Below are positions 22,185 through 29,313 of a stretch of DNA of 35,030 nucleotides, one piece after another (position 1 is the stretch's first letter; each line of letters starts with the position of its first letter). The stretch is from Candidatus Yanofskyibacteriota bacterium (lineage in GTDB: Bacteria; Patescibacteriota; Minisyncoccia; 2-02-FULL-40-12; IGHO2-01-FULL-4-A). The position numbers and the translations under genes were made by a program. The notes below the pieces were generated by a model. That model was not told where the DNA came from. It searched no databases and worked only from the letters and a program-made list of their open reading frames with translations. The stretch lies in contig JACPNJ010000003.1 in NCBI GenBank assembly GCA_016185545.1, positions 66,567 through 101,596 of the forward strand. Reading direction: 5' to 3'.

Positions 22185-23180
22185 ATGGATAAGTCAAGTA
22201 ACAATTACGCGCAGATAAAAATCATATATGAAGACCAGGATTTTTTAATTATTGACAAGCCGTCGGGACTTTTGACGCATCCCGTTAGAAGTCTCGCTCA
22301 CGCCAAAGGCGCGAGTCCGGAGGACCTCGGCGAGGCTACTTCTAACGGGACGCATCCCGTTAGAAGTCTCGCTCGTCCCGTTAGAGAGTCTAGGCAAGAT
22401 AAGAAAAATGTGGTTGACGGCAAGTCTAGGGCGTTCACGCTCTCTAACGGGACGAGTCCGGAGGACCTCGGCGAGGCTACTTCTAACGGGACGCATCCCG
22501 TGAATCGCCAAGATAAAAGTGAAAGTGTGGTCGGCTGGCTTCTTGAAAAATATCCTGAGATAGCCAACGTGCGTGATAAATACGGCACTAGCGTCGGCGA
22601 ATGGACAGACTTAAGGCCCGGCATCGTCCACCGCTTGGACCGTGAAACATCGGGATTATTACTGATAGCCAAAAACCAGCCGGCTTTTGATTATCTCAAA
22701 AAACTTTTCGCGGAAAGAAAAATTAAAAAAACCTACCTCGCGTTGGTTTATGGCCACTTTAAAAACAAAAGTGACACAATAGAAACACCACTTGGCAAAT
22801 TCGGCACCCGCCAAACTACCCGCACGCATGGCAAACACGATCTCAAAGAAAAATTCGCTATAACCAATTATAAGGTCTTGAAAGAATTTATAGATCTGGA
22901 GTTACCGGAAACAAGTTACTCGCTACTAGAAATTAGCCCCATGACCGGCCGTACTCATCAAATCCGTGTCCACCTGCAATCAATCGGTCATCCAGTTGTC
23001 TGCGATCCGCTTTATGCTGGTAAAAAACATACTTGCCCGACAGAGTTAGGACGCCTGTTCCTCCATGCCCAAAAGTTATCTTTTGCGCCATTTTCAGGCA
23101 CGTCAATCTCTGTTGAATCAGATCTGCCGCCTATACTAGAAAATTTTCTGTCCAAGCTAACTGCCATTATTAAAGATTAA
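22185..23180 (+). CDS. RluA/RluD-family 23S rRNA pseudouridine synthase carrying palindromic insertions
   Basis: 331 residues. IIYEDQDFLIIDKPSGLLTHP, catalytic HRLDRETSGLLL (Asp152), KTYLALVYGHF and MTGRTHQIRVHLQSIGHPVVCDPLYAG define the family, which isomerises uridines in large-subunit rRNA. Between LLTHP and the conserved SESVVGWLLEKYPEI lie about 72 extra residues encoded by three palindromic elements (22276-22495), all in frame. The insertion is in a loop before the catalytic motif, so the enzyme may still work. No S4 domain is present. The upstream region contains a small palindrome ATTATC-GG-GATAAT between divergent genes. Confidence 0.92.
   Translation: MDKSSNNYAQIKIIYEDQDFLIIDKPSGLLTHPVRSLAHAKGASPEDLGEATSNGTHPVRSLARPVRESRQDKKNVVDGKSRAFTLSNGTSPEDLGEATSNGTHPVNRQDKSESVVGWLLEKYPEIANVRDKYGTSVGEWTDLRPGIVHRLDRETSGLLLIAKNQPAFDYLKKLFAERKIKKTYLALVYGHFKNKSDTIETPLGKFGTRQTTRTHGKHDLKEKFAITNYKVLKEFIDLELPETSYSLLEISPMTGRTHQIRVHLQSIGHPVVCDPLYAGKKHTCPTELGRLFLHAQKLSFAPFSGTSISVESDLPPILENFLSKLTAIIKD
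22276..22495 (+). mobile_element. Tandem and nested palindromic elements inside the rluD-like gene
   Basis: Copy A: 22280-22350 (71 bp), flanked by CGCA (22276-22279, 22351-22354). Copy B: 22355-22491 (137 bp), followed by a third CGCA (22492-22495). Copy B has the same ends and right half as A, but its central hairpin is replaced by a 77-bp element at 22376-22452 with ends TCCCGTTAGAGAG/CTCTCTAACGGGA. Each step (75 and 141 bp) keeps the frame; the total is 216 bp or 72 codons. The translated peptide repeats PVRSLA and ASPEDLGEATSNG. Confidence 0.92.
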
Positions 23181-23198
23181 TAAACTAGTATAAATTTA

Positions 23199-23909
23199 TT
23201 AAGGTTTATTAAGTTGGTTTACGATTGCTCTAACCCAACCGGAAATTTGTCTAGCTAGCATAGAGCTTGCTTTAACCCTGATTCTCAACAAACCATGGTA
23301 TGCCCTTCTTGAACTTTTTCTCTTGGTTTTCTTTCTTCTATTTTTTTGAAAATAAATGCGTGGAAAATAATCTTTAGGCATATTGGTAACTTGCGACCAA
23401 TAGTTAATTGTTTCCGCTATGATTTCTTGCTTATCGTTTCGCCCCATAAAAATATCAAATCCGATTTCTTCTTTTTTCAATTGGCCAATATCTCGAAGCC
23501 ATTTCAAAAATAATTTTATGATGTTCGGATCAGAACTTGTGAAACGCACACCTTTATGCAGGTCGCTTTCGTTGTTATGCAAAAATCTCTCCCGCCAATA
23601 AAGCACAATGCCCATCAGCCAAAGTTCTCTTTTGGAAATTATTCTTAAATCCTTGCCTGAAGAATCTTTTATTTCCTCTATCTTTTGTAAAGTTTTTAAA
23701 GTTCTGCCTTCTGAATTAGCTTTGGCAATCTTGAACCGCCGGTCTTTTAATTTTTGGTTTTGCGCTTCGCTTAGTTTTATTTTCCTGAACCAGTGAGAAA
23801 GGGTTGATTTTGGCACCAAAATTTCTTTTTTAATCTCGGAATACGAAAATCCCTTCTTGCGAAGATCAATTGCGGCATTCTTTTGTAAATTCTTGCTAAA
23901 TTGAACCAC
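23199..23909 (-). CDS. HTH protein with LAGLIDADG-like C-terminal half, paralogue 1
   Basis: 236 residues, GTG start. N-terminal helix-turn-helix (AAIDLRKKGFSYSEIKKEILVPKSTLSHWFRKI), then LWLMGIVLYWRERF, TSSDPNIIKLFLKWLRD, an IYFQ strand and a basic tail. The order 'LYWxEG / NSDPxLIxxFxxWL / FWSxxTGIP' is shared with 27447-28109 and 34069-34821 and resembles single-motif LAGLIDADG proteins; this link is by pattern only. In this copy the EG of LYW-EG is replaced by RE, so it may be inactive. A leaderless-type promoter is present (TTGAAC-16-TAATAA, 23919-23946). Confidence 0.75.
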   Translation of the reverse strand: MVQFSKNLQKNAAIDLRKKGFSYSEIKKEILVPKSTLSHWFRKIKLSEAQNQKLKDRRFKIAKANSEGRTLKTLQKIEEIKDSSGKDLRIISKRELWLMGIVLYWRERFLHNNESDLHKGVRFTSSDPNIIKLFLKWLRDIGQLKKEEIGFDIFMGRNDKQEIIAETINYWSQVTNMPKDYFPRIYFQKNRRKKTKRKSSRRAYHGLLRIRVKASSMLARQISGWVRAIVNQLNKP

Positions 23910-24225
23910 GGTGGTTATTTATTACTAATATATTAACATAGTTCAATGTAACACTCAAATTAGTTATCCCCTATTATGTTTTTTGGCTTTTATTATTTTT
24001 GTATTAAATAAATTAAGTATGTCATCAATTATTTTTATAGTTATATTAAAATTGAGCAGACGTAATAATCAAAACTAGGGATAGCACCCTTTAATCTTAA
24101 AATGTTAGTGCAGATTGACCCAGAATTTACAATAAAATATGGGACAAGAAATATTGTCTTGAAATTAGGAAGCTATGAAGTTATTTGCATAAAAATTAGA
24201 AACGAGTTAATATGCTGCATATGGA
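23910..24225 (+). promoter_or_regulatory. AT-rich intergenic region with rplS promoter
   Basis: No gene seen in 23910-24180. TTGCAT (24185-24190), a 17-bp spacer and TAATAT (24208-24213) point at the ancestral ATG at 24221, 7 nt downstream, which a palindromic element now separates from the gene. Confidence 0.55.
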
Positions 24226-24344
24226 TCCCGTACGAAGTAGCCCTAACGGGTCAAACGAACGGGATATCAAATATATAATAACAGTAGTTCTGCGCCTGTA
24301 ACTTATATTAATAACTGCAACGCAGCTACTTCATACGGGATGGA
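24222..24344 (+). mobile_element. Palindromic element at the rplS start codon
   Basis: Element 24226-24340 (115 bp), ends TCCCGTACGAAGTAG / CTACTTCATACGGGA (one mismatch), flanked by TGGA at 24222-24225 and 24341-24344. The final A of the element plus TGGA recreates ATGGA, i.e. the start codon of rplS. The inside is AT-rich and includes degraded CCCTAACGGG ends. From the old ATG at 24221 the frame stops at TAA 24299-24301. Confidence 0.9.
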
Positions 24345-24756
24345 CATACTACAAGCGTTCAATTTAAAAATGGCAGGAGGAGGAATTGCACCCGATATCA
24401 GACCGGGTCAAACCATCAAGGTTCACCAAAAAATACAGGAAGGCGCTAAAACTCGCACTCAGATTTTTGAGGGCATTGTTATCGCACGCAAGCACGGCAA
24501 GGGATTAGGCGCGACAATTACAGTTCGCAAGATTTCCAACGGTATTGGTGTTGAAAGAATTTTTCCCTTACATACTCCTTCCGTTGGCAAATTTGAAATC
24601 GTGAGAACTTCTAAGGTCCGCAGGGCCAAACTTTACTATCTCCGCGATAAAACCGCCCGTGAAACTCGTAAAAAAACAAAATTAATTGAGACCAAATCTC
24701 AACGTTCTCAACCTACATCAAAAGATACTGCAATGTCTAAAACTGCCACCGAATAA
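24340..24756 (+). CDS. rplS: 50S ribosomal protein L19
   Basis: 138 residues. [62 protein letters not shown] and [11 protein letters not shown] are the L19 signature at the 30S-50S interface; the family is about 115 residues, and here a Ser/Thr/Lys tail is added. Excising the element plus one TGGA restores ATGGACATACTA directly after the promoter. The present ATG 24340 is made from the last base of the element and its duplicated target. No Shine-Dalgarno sequence is visible before it, only CTTCATACGGG. The stop touches tRNA-Leu. Confidence 0.95.
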   Translation: MDILQAFNLKMAGGGIAPDIRPGQTIKVHQKIQEGAKTRTQIFEGIVIARKHGKGLGATITVRKISNGIGVERIFPLHTPSVGKFEIVRTSKVRRAKLYYLRDKTARETRKKTKLIETKSQRSQPTSKDTAMSKTATE

Positions 24757-24843
24757 GCGCGGGTGGCGAAACTGGCAGACGCATCACCTTGAGGTGGTGA
24801 CGGGGGCAACCCCTTGGAGGTTCAAATCCTCTCCCGCGCACCA
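24757..24843 (+). tRNA. tRNA-Leu(GAG)
   Basis: Acceptor GCGCGGG/CCCGCGC, anticodon arm with loop containing GAG, long variable arm (CGGGGGCAACCCCTT), T arm GGAGG/CCTCT, CCA encoded. Starts on the base after the rplS stop codon, so probably processed from a joint transcript. Confidence 0.93.
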
Positions 24844-24969
24844 GAATGGAAATTGCAAGTTTGAAGGGTTCGCCTACCGCCATTGGCGAAGCTCGCCCTG
24901 CTGGGCGGCGCTTCGCTCTGCCTTGCCGGAGCCTTCGGCGAAGCGCAGGTCGGCTCGAACCACATTCTG
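24842..24969. repeat. GC-rich imperfect inverted repeat after tRNA-Leu
   Basis: CAGAATG (24842-24848) and GGTTCG (24867-24872) pair with CGAACC (24956-24961) and CATTCTG (24963-24969). Inside are several short GGCGAAGC / GCTTCGC-type hairpins. GC-rich against an AT-rich background; no gene. Confidence 0.65.
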
Positions 24970-24999
24970 TAAAAGAAAATTTTTTCATACTATTTCTTG

Positions 25000-25028
25000 C
25001 AGAAATTCATAGGAATTTCTGTTTTTTG
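25000..25028 (+). terminator. Intrinsic terminator
   Basis: CAGAAATTC-ATAG-GAATTTCTG followed by TTTTTTG. Confidence 0.85.
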
Positions 25029-25036
25029 TTTTACTC

Positions 25037-25065
25037 TTGCTTTTTTCTTTGATTTAGTGTAATGT
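25037..25065 (+). promoter_or_regulatory. Promoter for the peptide/radical SAM unit
   Basis: TTGCTT (25037-25042), 17-bp spacer, TAATGT (25060-25065), giving a leader of about 65 nt. Confidence 0.5.
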
Positions 25066-25138
25066 GCGATTCAGAAGAGTTAAACTTGTGTTTAACTCAA
25101 TCTGTACCTTGAAAATCAAATCAAAGGAGAAAAAAACC

Positions 25139-25342
25139 ATGTGGTACATTATCGTCATTTCAGTAGTGGTAGTGCTCAGCATCGTGATTCGGATGCTGAC
25201 AAGAAAGTCTGCAACTGGTAGTTCCAGCTCTGCAAGTTCAATTCCCCCGTCAATAGAGGGTGTTGAGACATCAGAAACCGAAACAGAAAAGGAGGATAAT
25301 TATGATTGTTGCGGCAGAGGACAAGGTCCCTACTATTGCTAA
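25139..25342 (+). CDS. Membrane-anchored Cys-tailed small peptide, candidate radical SAM substrate
   Basis: 67 residues behind AAAGGAG. Residues 2-20 form one hydrophobic helix (WYIIVISVVVVLSIVIRML). A Ser-rich then acidic linker follows (SSSSASSIPP, ETSETETEKED), and the end is DCCGRGQGPYYC with Cys 57, 58 and 67 and two adjacent Tyr. The last 41 nt overlap, in another frame, the start of a radical SAM/SPASM gene whose ribosome-binding site lies inside this gene. The layout suggests a peptide modified on its Cys/Tyr/Gly tail while tethered to the membrane, but this is inference. The C-terminal CCG motif could instead bind metal. Confidence 0.65.
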   Translation: MWYIIVISVVVVLSIVIRMLTRKSATGSSSSASSIPPSIEGVETSETETEKEDNYDCCGRGQGPYYC

Positions 25343-26438
25343 GAAACTTTTGGAATTTCTTGATGTTGAACTGACGGAGCGTTGTAACCAACAGTGCCGC
25401 CACTGCTACATCCGCCTTTTGTCCGGCAATCGCGCAGCGATCTCCAGAGAGATGGACACGGCCTTTGTCTGCAGAATCCTCAAGGAAGCGGCAACTCTTG
25501 GTTGTTCGAAAATCCGCTTTACTGGTGGCGAACCTCTTGCCCGGCATGACTTTCCAGAAATTTATGATTTTGCCCACGACTTAGGACTTGGGGTATCAGT
25601 TGCTACTAATGCTACTTTGGTTACCGATGACATCGCTGATCTTTGGGTCAGAAAAAAACCAACTGGTTTGAGTGTTTCTGTCTATGGGTGGGATCAACTA
25701 TCCTTTGAATGGGTAACTCAAACCCGAGATTCCTTTAAACGATTTATTATCGGCGTCAAGCGGATCCAAAAACGAGGTCTACAGTTTCTTTTGCGATATC
25801 CCCCTCTGCGGCTCTTGGTGCAAAACTCCGATAAAATTCGGATTTTAGCTCAAGAATTGGGTGCTTCTTATCCAGTCCCTTATGCCTGGGAACTAACATT
25901 GCATGCCCGCCATAATGATCAAGTTTCAAAACAACTCAAAGCTTTACGACTTGATCCAGAAGAAGCGGCACGTGAGAGACTTAAAGAGCCTGGTGTTGTC
26001 GAAAACGACCTCAGAGTTTTACAGAATGGTACAACAGCTAAGCAAGACAACCGACTTTTTTGGTGCCCGGCAGCTTATAAGCGACCTACCGTCAACGCTT
26101 ATGGTCAACTTCAAGTCTGCCTCCAAGTGCGTCACTCTAATACTCTTTACGATCTACGCATAGGCAGTCTGCATGAAGGGTTGACTGACTTTTTCCCTCA
26201 CTTCCGTAAAATGCGTATTGTGGATACGGCTTATCTAGATCGTTGTGGTCGTTGCCTACTCCGTTCAATTTGTCCCCAATGTCCAGCAATCTCCTGGATG
26301 GAACATGGAAACCTAACAACTCCAGCGGATTACTACTGTGAGATTGCCCACGCTGAAGCACGGATTTTAGGTCTACTTCACGACGGCGAAAAAGGATGGG
26401 AGATAGAATCCCTCCATAGCTCTCAAGCCCGGTACTAA
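25302..26438 (+). CDS. Radical SAM/SPASM-domain protein
   Basis: 378 residues from ATG 25302, which follows AAAAGGAGGATAATT. Cluster motif CNQQCRHC (Cys 28, 32, 35; CxxxCxxC), then FTGGEPLARHDF (SAM binding) and VSVATNATLV. The C-terminal auxiliary-cluster region has WCPAAYKRPTVNAYGQLQVCLQ and CGRCLLRSICPQCPA..YYC, as in SPASM or twitch domains of peptide- or protein-modifying maturases. Such enzymes install thioether, C-C or other links using S-adenosylmethionine radicals. The overlapping upstream peptide is the obvious candidate substrate. No transporter or peptidase gene lies adjacent. Confidence 0.88.
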   Translation: MIVAAEDKVPTIAKKLLEFLDVELTERCNQQCRHCYIRLLSGNRAAISREMDTAFVCRILKEAATLGCSKIRFTGGEPLARHDFPEIYDFAHDLGLGVSVATNATLVTDDIADLWVRKKPTGLSVSVYGWDQLSFEWVTQTRDSFKRFIIGVKRIQKRGLQFLLRYPPLRLLVQNSDKIRILAQELGASYPVPYAWELTLHARHNDQVSKQLKALRLDPEEAARERLKEPGVVENDLRVLQNGTTAKQDNRLFWCPAAYKRPTVNAYGQLQVCLQVRHSNTLYDLRIGSLHEGLTDFFPHFRKMRIVDTAYLDRCGRCLLRSICPQCPAISWMEHGNLTTPADYYCEIAHAEARILGLLHDGEKGWEIESLHSSQARY

Positions 26439-26460
26439 TTGCATTCGGGCTTTTTCTTTT
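26425..26460 (+). terminator. Terminator of the radical SAM gene
   Basis: AAGCCCG...CGGGCTT with T-rich tail, overlapping the stop codon. Confidence 0.8.
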
Positions 26461-26774
26461 TGTAAAAGTGCTAAAGAATTTGCCACCAAGACTGAAATTC
26501 GCTAGAATTTCAGTAATCCGAATACCGCTAAAGAAAAACTTGCCTGTCCGCCGAAAGTTTACTGAAAGCGGGAAATTGTCAGCGGTGCGGCTCCCCGCCT
26601 GCGTCGAGGCTTCGGCGGGCAGGCGCCGCCTTTCGGATTTTTCGCGGGGGGCTTTCCTCGCCGCCTTCGGCGATAAAATGCGTTCGAACTATTTTAAGAA
26701 TAGAGCACAAATAAATTTTAAAGCGATGCTTGGTCGACCATCGCTTTCCAAATTATTTTTTCCTTTTTTAAAAC
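26461..26774. repeat. Gene-free GC-rich palindromic region
   Basis: CTGAAATTC-GCTA-GAATTTCAG (26492-26513) is followed by an outer pair AATCCGAA (26515-26522) / TTCGGATT (26632-26639) enclosing GC-rich CCCGCC / GGCGGG hairpins, then CGCCGCCTTCGGCG. An open frame across it lacks a plausible start and has a composition driven by the palindromes, so it is not called. Confidence 0.6.
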
Positions 26775-27026
26775 ATGCCTGAAAAAGAAATTGGCGAAAT
26801 TACCCATTGGTACGATAAAATAGGAGTTGCCGTGGTAAAACTGGCAGGGTCATTGAAGGTTGGCGATCAAATTAAGGTCCGCCGCGGAGATGAAGAATTT
26901 GACGCAACAATAGAATCAATGCAAATTGACCACAAAGATGTGCAATCAGCCCAAAAGGGCGATGAAGCGGCAATTAAACTCCCGCAAAAATCTAAGGAGG
27001 GTGCGGCAATTTATCTGACGAAATAA
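26775..27026 (+). CDS. Translation elongation factor-like small protein (EF-Tu domain II-like)
   Basis: 83 residues. EIGEITHWYDKIGVAVVKLAGSLKVGDQIKVRRGDEEFDATIESMQIDHKDVQSAQKGDEAAIKL follows the beta-barrel pattern of translation GTPase domain II. It is a free-standing domain without a GTPase, as seen in several bacterial and archaeal lineages. Function unproven. ATG 26775 has no clear Shine-Dalgarno sequence. Followed closely by tRNA-Val. Confidence 0.85.
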   Translation: MPEKEIGEITHWYDKIGVAVVKLAGSLKVGDQIKVRRGDEEFDATIESMQIDHKDVQSAQKGDEAAIKLPQKSKEGAAIYLTK

Positions 27027-27089
27027 TAAAGAATAAAGAATGAAGAGCCCATGCGTTGGAAATGGGGTTGGTTGTTTTGGTTTATAATT

Positions 27090-27164
27090 GGGCGCTTAGC
27101 TCAGTGGTAGAGCATCGTCTTGACGTGACGAGGGTCGTGGGTTCGATCCCCTCAGCGCCCACCA
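27090..27164 (+). tRNA. tRNA-Val(GAC)
   Basis: Acceptor GGGCGCT/AGCGCCC, anticodon arm TCGTC-TTGACGT-GACGA (anticodon GAC), T loop TTCGATC, CCA encoded. Confidence 0.93.
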
Positions 27165-27216
27165 AAATCAAATGGCTTATGTTTATCGGATAAACATAAG
27201 CCATTTGATTTTTTGC
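27164..27216. terminator. Bidirectional palindromic terminator
   Basis: AAAATCAAATGGCTTATG... at 27164-27187 is perfectly repeated inverted at 27189-27212 (24 bp per arm), followed by TTTG. Its right arm overlaps the -35 region of the next tRNA. Confidence 0.75.
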
Positions 27217-27234
27217 ATTTTTTTCTGCTATACT
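27205..27234 (+). promoter_or_regulatory. Promoter of tRNA-Phe (TTGATT-18-TATACT)
   Basis: TTGATT 27205-27210, TATACT 27229-27234, 16 nt before the tRNA. Confidence 0.5.
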
Positions 27235-27250
27235 ACCCTCGTTACTCGTT

Positions 27251-27322
27251 GCCGCGGTAGCTCAGTGGAAGAGCGCAGCCCTGAAGAGGCTGGCGTCGTC
27301 AGTTCGATTCTGACCCGCGGCA
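27251..27322 (+). tRNA. tRNA-Phe(GAA)
   Basis: Acceptor GCCGCGG/CCGCGGC, anticodon arm CAGCC-CTGAAGA-GGCTG, T arm GTCAG/CTGAC. CCA not encoded. Confidence 0.93.
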
Positions 27323-27323
27323 C

Positions 27324-27363
27324 ATAATCCAAAACACAGCCGTACGGCTGTGTTTTGGATTAT
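27324..27363. terminator. Perfect 40-bp palindrome after tRNA-Phe
   Basis: ATAATCCAAAACACAGCC-GTAC-GGCTGTGTTTTGGATTAT. Acts at least as a processing or termination hairpin. Confidence 0.7.
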
Positions 27364-27446
27364 CAACAAAGTTATGCACAAAAACTGAACCCCTGTGCTA
27401 TAATAAAGCTAGATACCGTACTGGTTAAAATAAGTTTTATCCACAA

Positions 27447-28109
27447 ATGCGTAAAGACAAAGAAAGAGCTTTTGAACTGCGTCGCTCTGGTAAAAGCTAC
27501 AAACAAATAAGTCGCGAGCTAGAAATACCCATTAGCACTCTTGCCGGGTGGTTTAAAGACGAACCGTGGTCTATTGAAATACGGGACAGATTGGCATCAA
27601 CCGAATCACTCGCCTATCCCGAGAAACTTAAACGTCTCATAGCTATAGTAAAGCATAAGTACGCTATTTTACACGAGTCTTATCGAAAAGAAGCTCGTGA
27701 CGAATTTCCTGCTCTTAAAAATGCTGGGCTCTTTATCGCTGGGCTTATGCTTTATTGGGGTGAGGGCGACAAGAAAGTTGAAAATTCAATCGTTAGATTA
27801 AACAACAGCGAACTGGGGATGATTAGGGTATTCTACTTATTTCTAACCAAAGCCATGGATATACCAAGTGAAAAAATAAGATTCAATTTACTTTTGTATC
27901 CAGATCTAGCAGATATGCCTCTTAAAAGATTATGGTCAAACGCAACCGGTATTCCTTTGTCTCAATTTAGAAAATCTGTTTACATACAAGGACGGCACCC
28001 AACAAGAAGATTGTCTTATGGAGTTGGGAATATTCGTGTCGGCGGAAGAAAATATAAAGAGAAGCTCCTTGAATGGATTAAACTTTATGAAAAAGAGTTG
28101 TGTAACTAA
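27447..28109 (+). CDS. HTH protein with LAGLIDADG-like C-terminal half, paralogue 2
   Basis: 220 residues. HTH (RAFELRRSGKSYKQISRELEIPISTLAGWFKD), then LFIAGLMLYWGEGDKK, LNNSELGMIRVFYLFL, a basic RRLSYGVGNIRVG segment and a final helix LLEWIKL. It aligns in order with 23199-23909 and 34069-34821. The LYWGEGDKK motif is intact. An extended -10 (TGCTATAAT, 27396-27404) lies upstream. Probably a DNA-binding or mobile endonuclease-type protein; inserted between tRNA-Phe and tRNA-Gly. Confidence 0.75.
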   Translation: MRKDKERAFELRRSGKSYKQISRELEIPISTLAGWFKDEPWSIEIRDRLASTESLAYPEKLKRLIAIVKHKYAILHESYRKEARDEFPALKNAGLFIAGLMLYWGEGDKKVENSIVRLNNSELGMIRVFYLFLTKAMDIPSEKIRFNLLLYPDLADMPLKRLWSNATGIPLSQFRKSVYIQGRHPTRRLSYGVGNIRVGGRKYKEKLLEWIKLYEKELCN

Positions 28110-28162
28110 TCACCATGACATCGTATTGAAAAACGATATAGAAATGTTAAAATGTCTCAATC

Positions 28163-28233
28163 GCGGGTATAGTCTAGTAGCAGGACACGACCTTGCCAAG
28201 GTCGGAGCACGGGTGCAAATCCCGTTACCCGCT
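28163..28233 (+). tRNA. tRNA-Gly(GCC)
   Basis: Acceptor GCGGGTA/TACCCGC, anticodon arm CGACC-TTGCCAA-GGTCG, discriminator T, CCA not encoded. Confidence 0.92.
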
Positions 28234-28289
28234 CAAAAATGCTAGCATTTTTGAGCGAGGCTCGTCCGCCCTTCAGGCGAGACGGCCCG
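28231..28289 (+). terminator. Palindromes after tRNA-Gly
   Basis: A perfect 26-bp palindrome GCTCAAAAATGCTAGC... (28231-28256) overlaps the tRNA end. A second imperfect hairpin GAGCG...CGTC-CGCC-CTTCA-GGCGAGACG...CGCTC follows to 28289. Confidence 0.6.
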
Positions 28290-28399
28290 CTCAAGAGGAA
28301 AAACCTAATTTTTACTTGGTTATTTTTCATACAAGTAAGAGTAGGTTAAAACCAAAAATAATAGTGAGTGGCAGGGTAGGATTTGGTAAGGTGTATATT

Positions 28400-28735
28400 A
28401 TGGAAAAAATGCCGTCGTTTGAGAATAAAGAAAATGCAAAACAGCGGCTCATTCGCTTACTCAAGAAAAAAGGAGCGAAAGACCCTGAGGCCAAAAGTCT
28501 TTTAGATATGTGGACGCGCGAGCAGGAAGAGCAAGTTGAAAAAGAGAATAATCCTAATGGGGCGATAGAACTAAATCTTAGACGAGCAAGACTTTATTTT
28601 GAAGCTGGCTATGTAGATGAAGCATCTGAAAACTTTGAAGCCGCCCGAATGCAAGCTTGGAACGAAAACAAACAAAACCTTTATCAAGCAATCATGGCAG
28701 AAATGGATAAGTTGGAAAGTGATTTAGAACAGTAA
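28400..28735 (+). CDS. Small hypothetical helical protein
   Basis: 111 residues from ATG 28400 (MEKMPSFENKENAKQRLI). All-helical and highly charged. The stretch AIELNLRRARLYFEAGYVDEASENFEAARMQAW has TPR-like spacing (a single repeat). No signal peptide. The frame is open upstream to 28193, but that part runs through tRNA-Gly and the palindromes. Ribosome-binding site weak (GGTAAGG). Confidence 0.6.
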   Translation: MEKMPSFENKENAKQRLIRLLKKKGAKDPEAKSLLDMWTREQEEQVEKENNPNGAIELNLRRARLYFEAGYVDEASENFEAARMQAWNENKQNLYQAIMAEMDKLESDLEQ

Positions 28736-28802
28736 GGTAAGAGATACTAACTGATTTTAGCCAATTCTGCTGATAAACTTGGCGTGAAAAATAAGTCTAG
28801 AA

Positions 28803-28831
28803 TTGACATACCACATTTTTATTAATATAAT
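28803..28831 (+). promoter_or_regulatory. Consensus promoter TTGACA-17-TATAAT
   Basis: TTGACA 28803-28808 and TATAAT 28826-28831 with 17-bp spacer, ahead of the gene at 28865. Confidence 0.85.
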
Positions 28832-28864
28832 CTGCCAAGAACTTACGCACGAAAGGGTGGCTCA

Positions 28865-29212
28865 ATGACTGAATCAGAATCCCTGCAAAAGTACCTTCAA
28901 ATTCGTACCAGAATGTTTATCGAAACTCTTGGAGACAGAAACCTTGATATCGTAGAATCTCTCCCCCAAGACTACTTTTTTGACCGATTAATCCTTCTTG
29001 TGTCCAGGATGGTAGGACAAGGTGAATTAGATATTTTCTGCGGTTATCATAAAGGCGAGAAGAAAACCAGCGCCATCTTTCTTTCACTCCAGCCAGGTCA
29101 GCCCCTTATGCTTCTAGGGATGGACGAAGTAAAAAAACGAATTGAGAATATGAAGCACCAAAATATTCCATTTGAACAAAGCCAACAAGCAATAAACGGA
29201 TGGCCTAACTAA
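28865..29212 (+). CDS. Small hypothetical protein
   Basis: 115 residues behind AAAGGGTGG and a consensus promoter, so probably well expressed. No family recognised. Mixed alpha/beta, no membrane helix: MTESESLQKYLQIRTRMFIETL helix, then FDRLILLVSRMVGQGELDIFCGYH and TSAIFLSLQPGQPLMLLGMDEVKKRIENM. Stand-alone unit. Confidence 0.7.
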   Translation: MTESESLQKYLQIRTRMFIETLGDRNLDIVESLPQDYFFDRLILLVSRMVGQGELDIFCGYHKGEKKTSAIFLSLQPGQPLMLLGMDEVKKRIENMKHQNIPFEQSQQAINGWPN

Positions 29213-29313
29213 TTTTTAGCGGTGCGATAACATCAATCCGCTTTTTAATTGATTCTAATCGTTTCTAGTGATAAACTGCAAAATAGCAATGTTTTAAAAA
29301 AGAGAGGGGAAGT

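Noticed and set aside
22276-22495. CRISPR-like array
   Set aside because: The repeats are palindromic insertions with target duplications inside a gene, not regular repeats with unique spacers; no cas gene is in the window.
24221-24301. Short coding gene from the ancestral rplS ATG through the element
   Set aside because: It stops after 26 codons and is explained as the interrupted start of rplS; a leader peptide role cannot be shown.
26468-26782. Open frame of 104 codons on the plus strand
   Set aside because: Its residues are produced by GC-rich palindromes, there is no plausible start signal, and it overlaps the EF-Tu-like gene.
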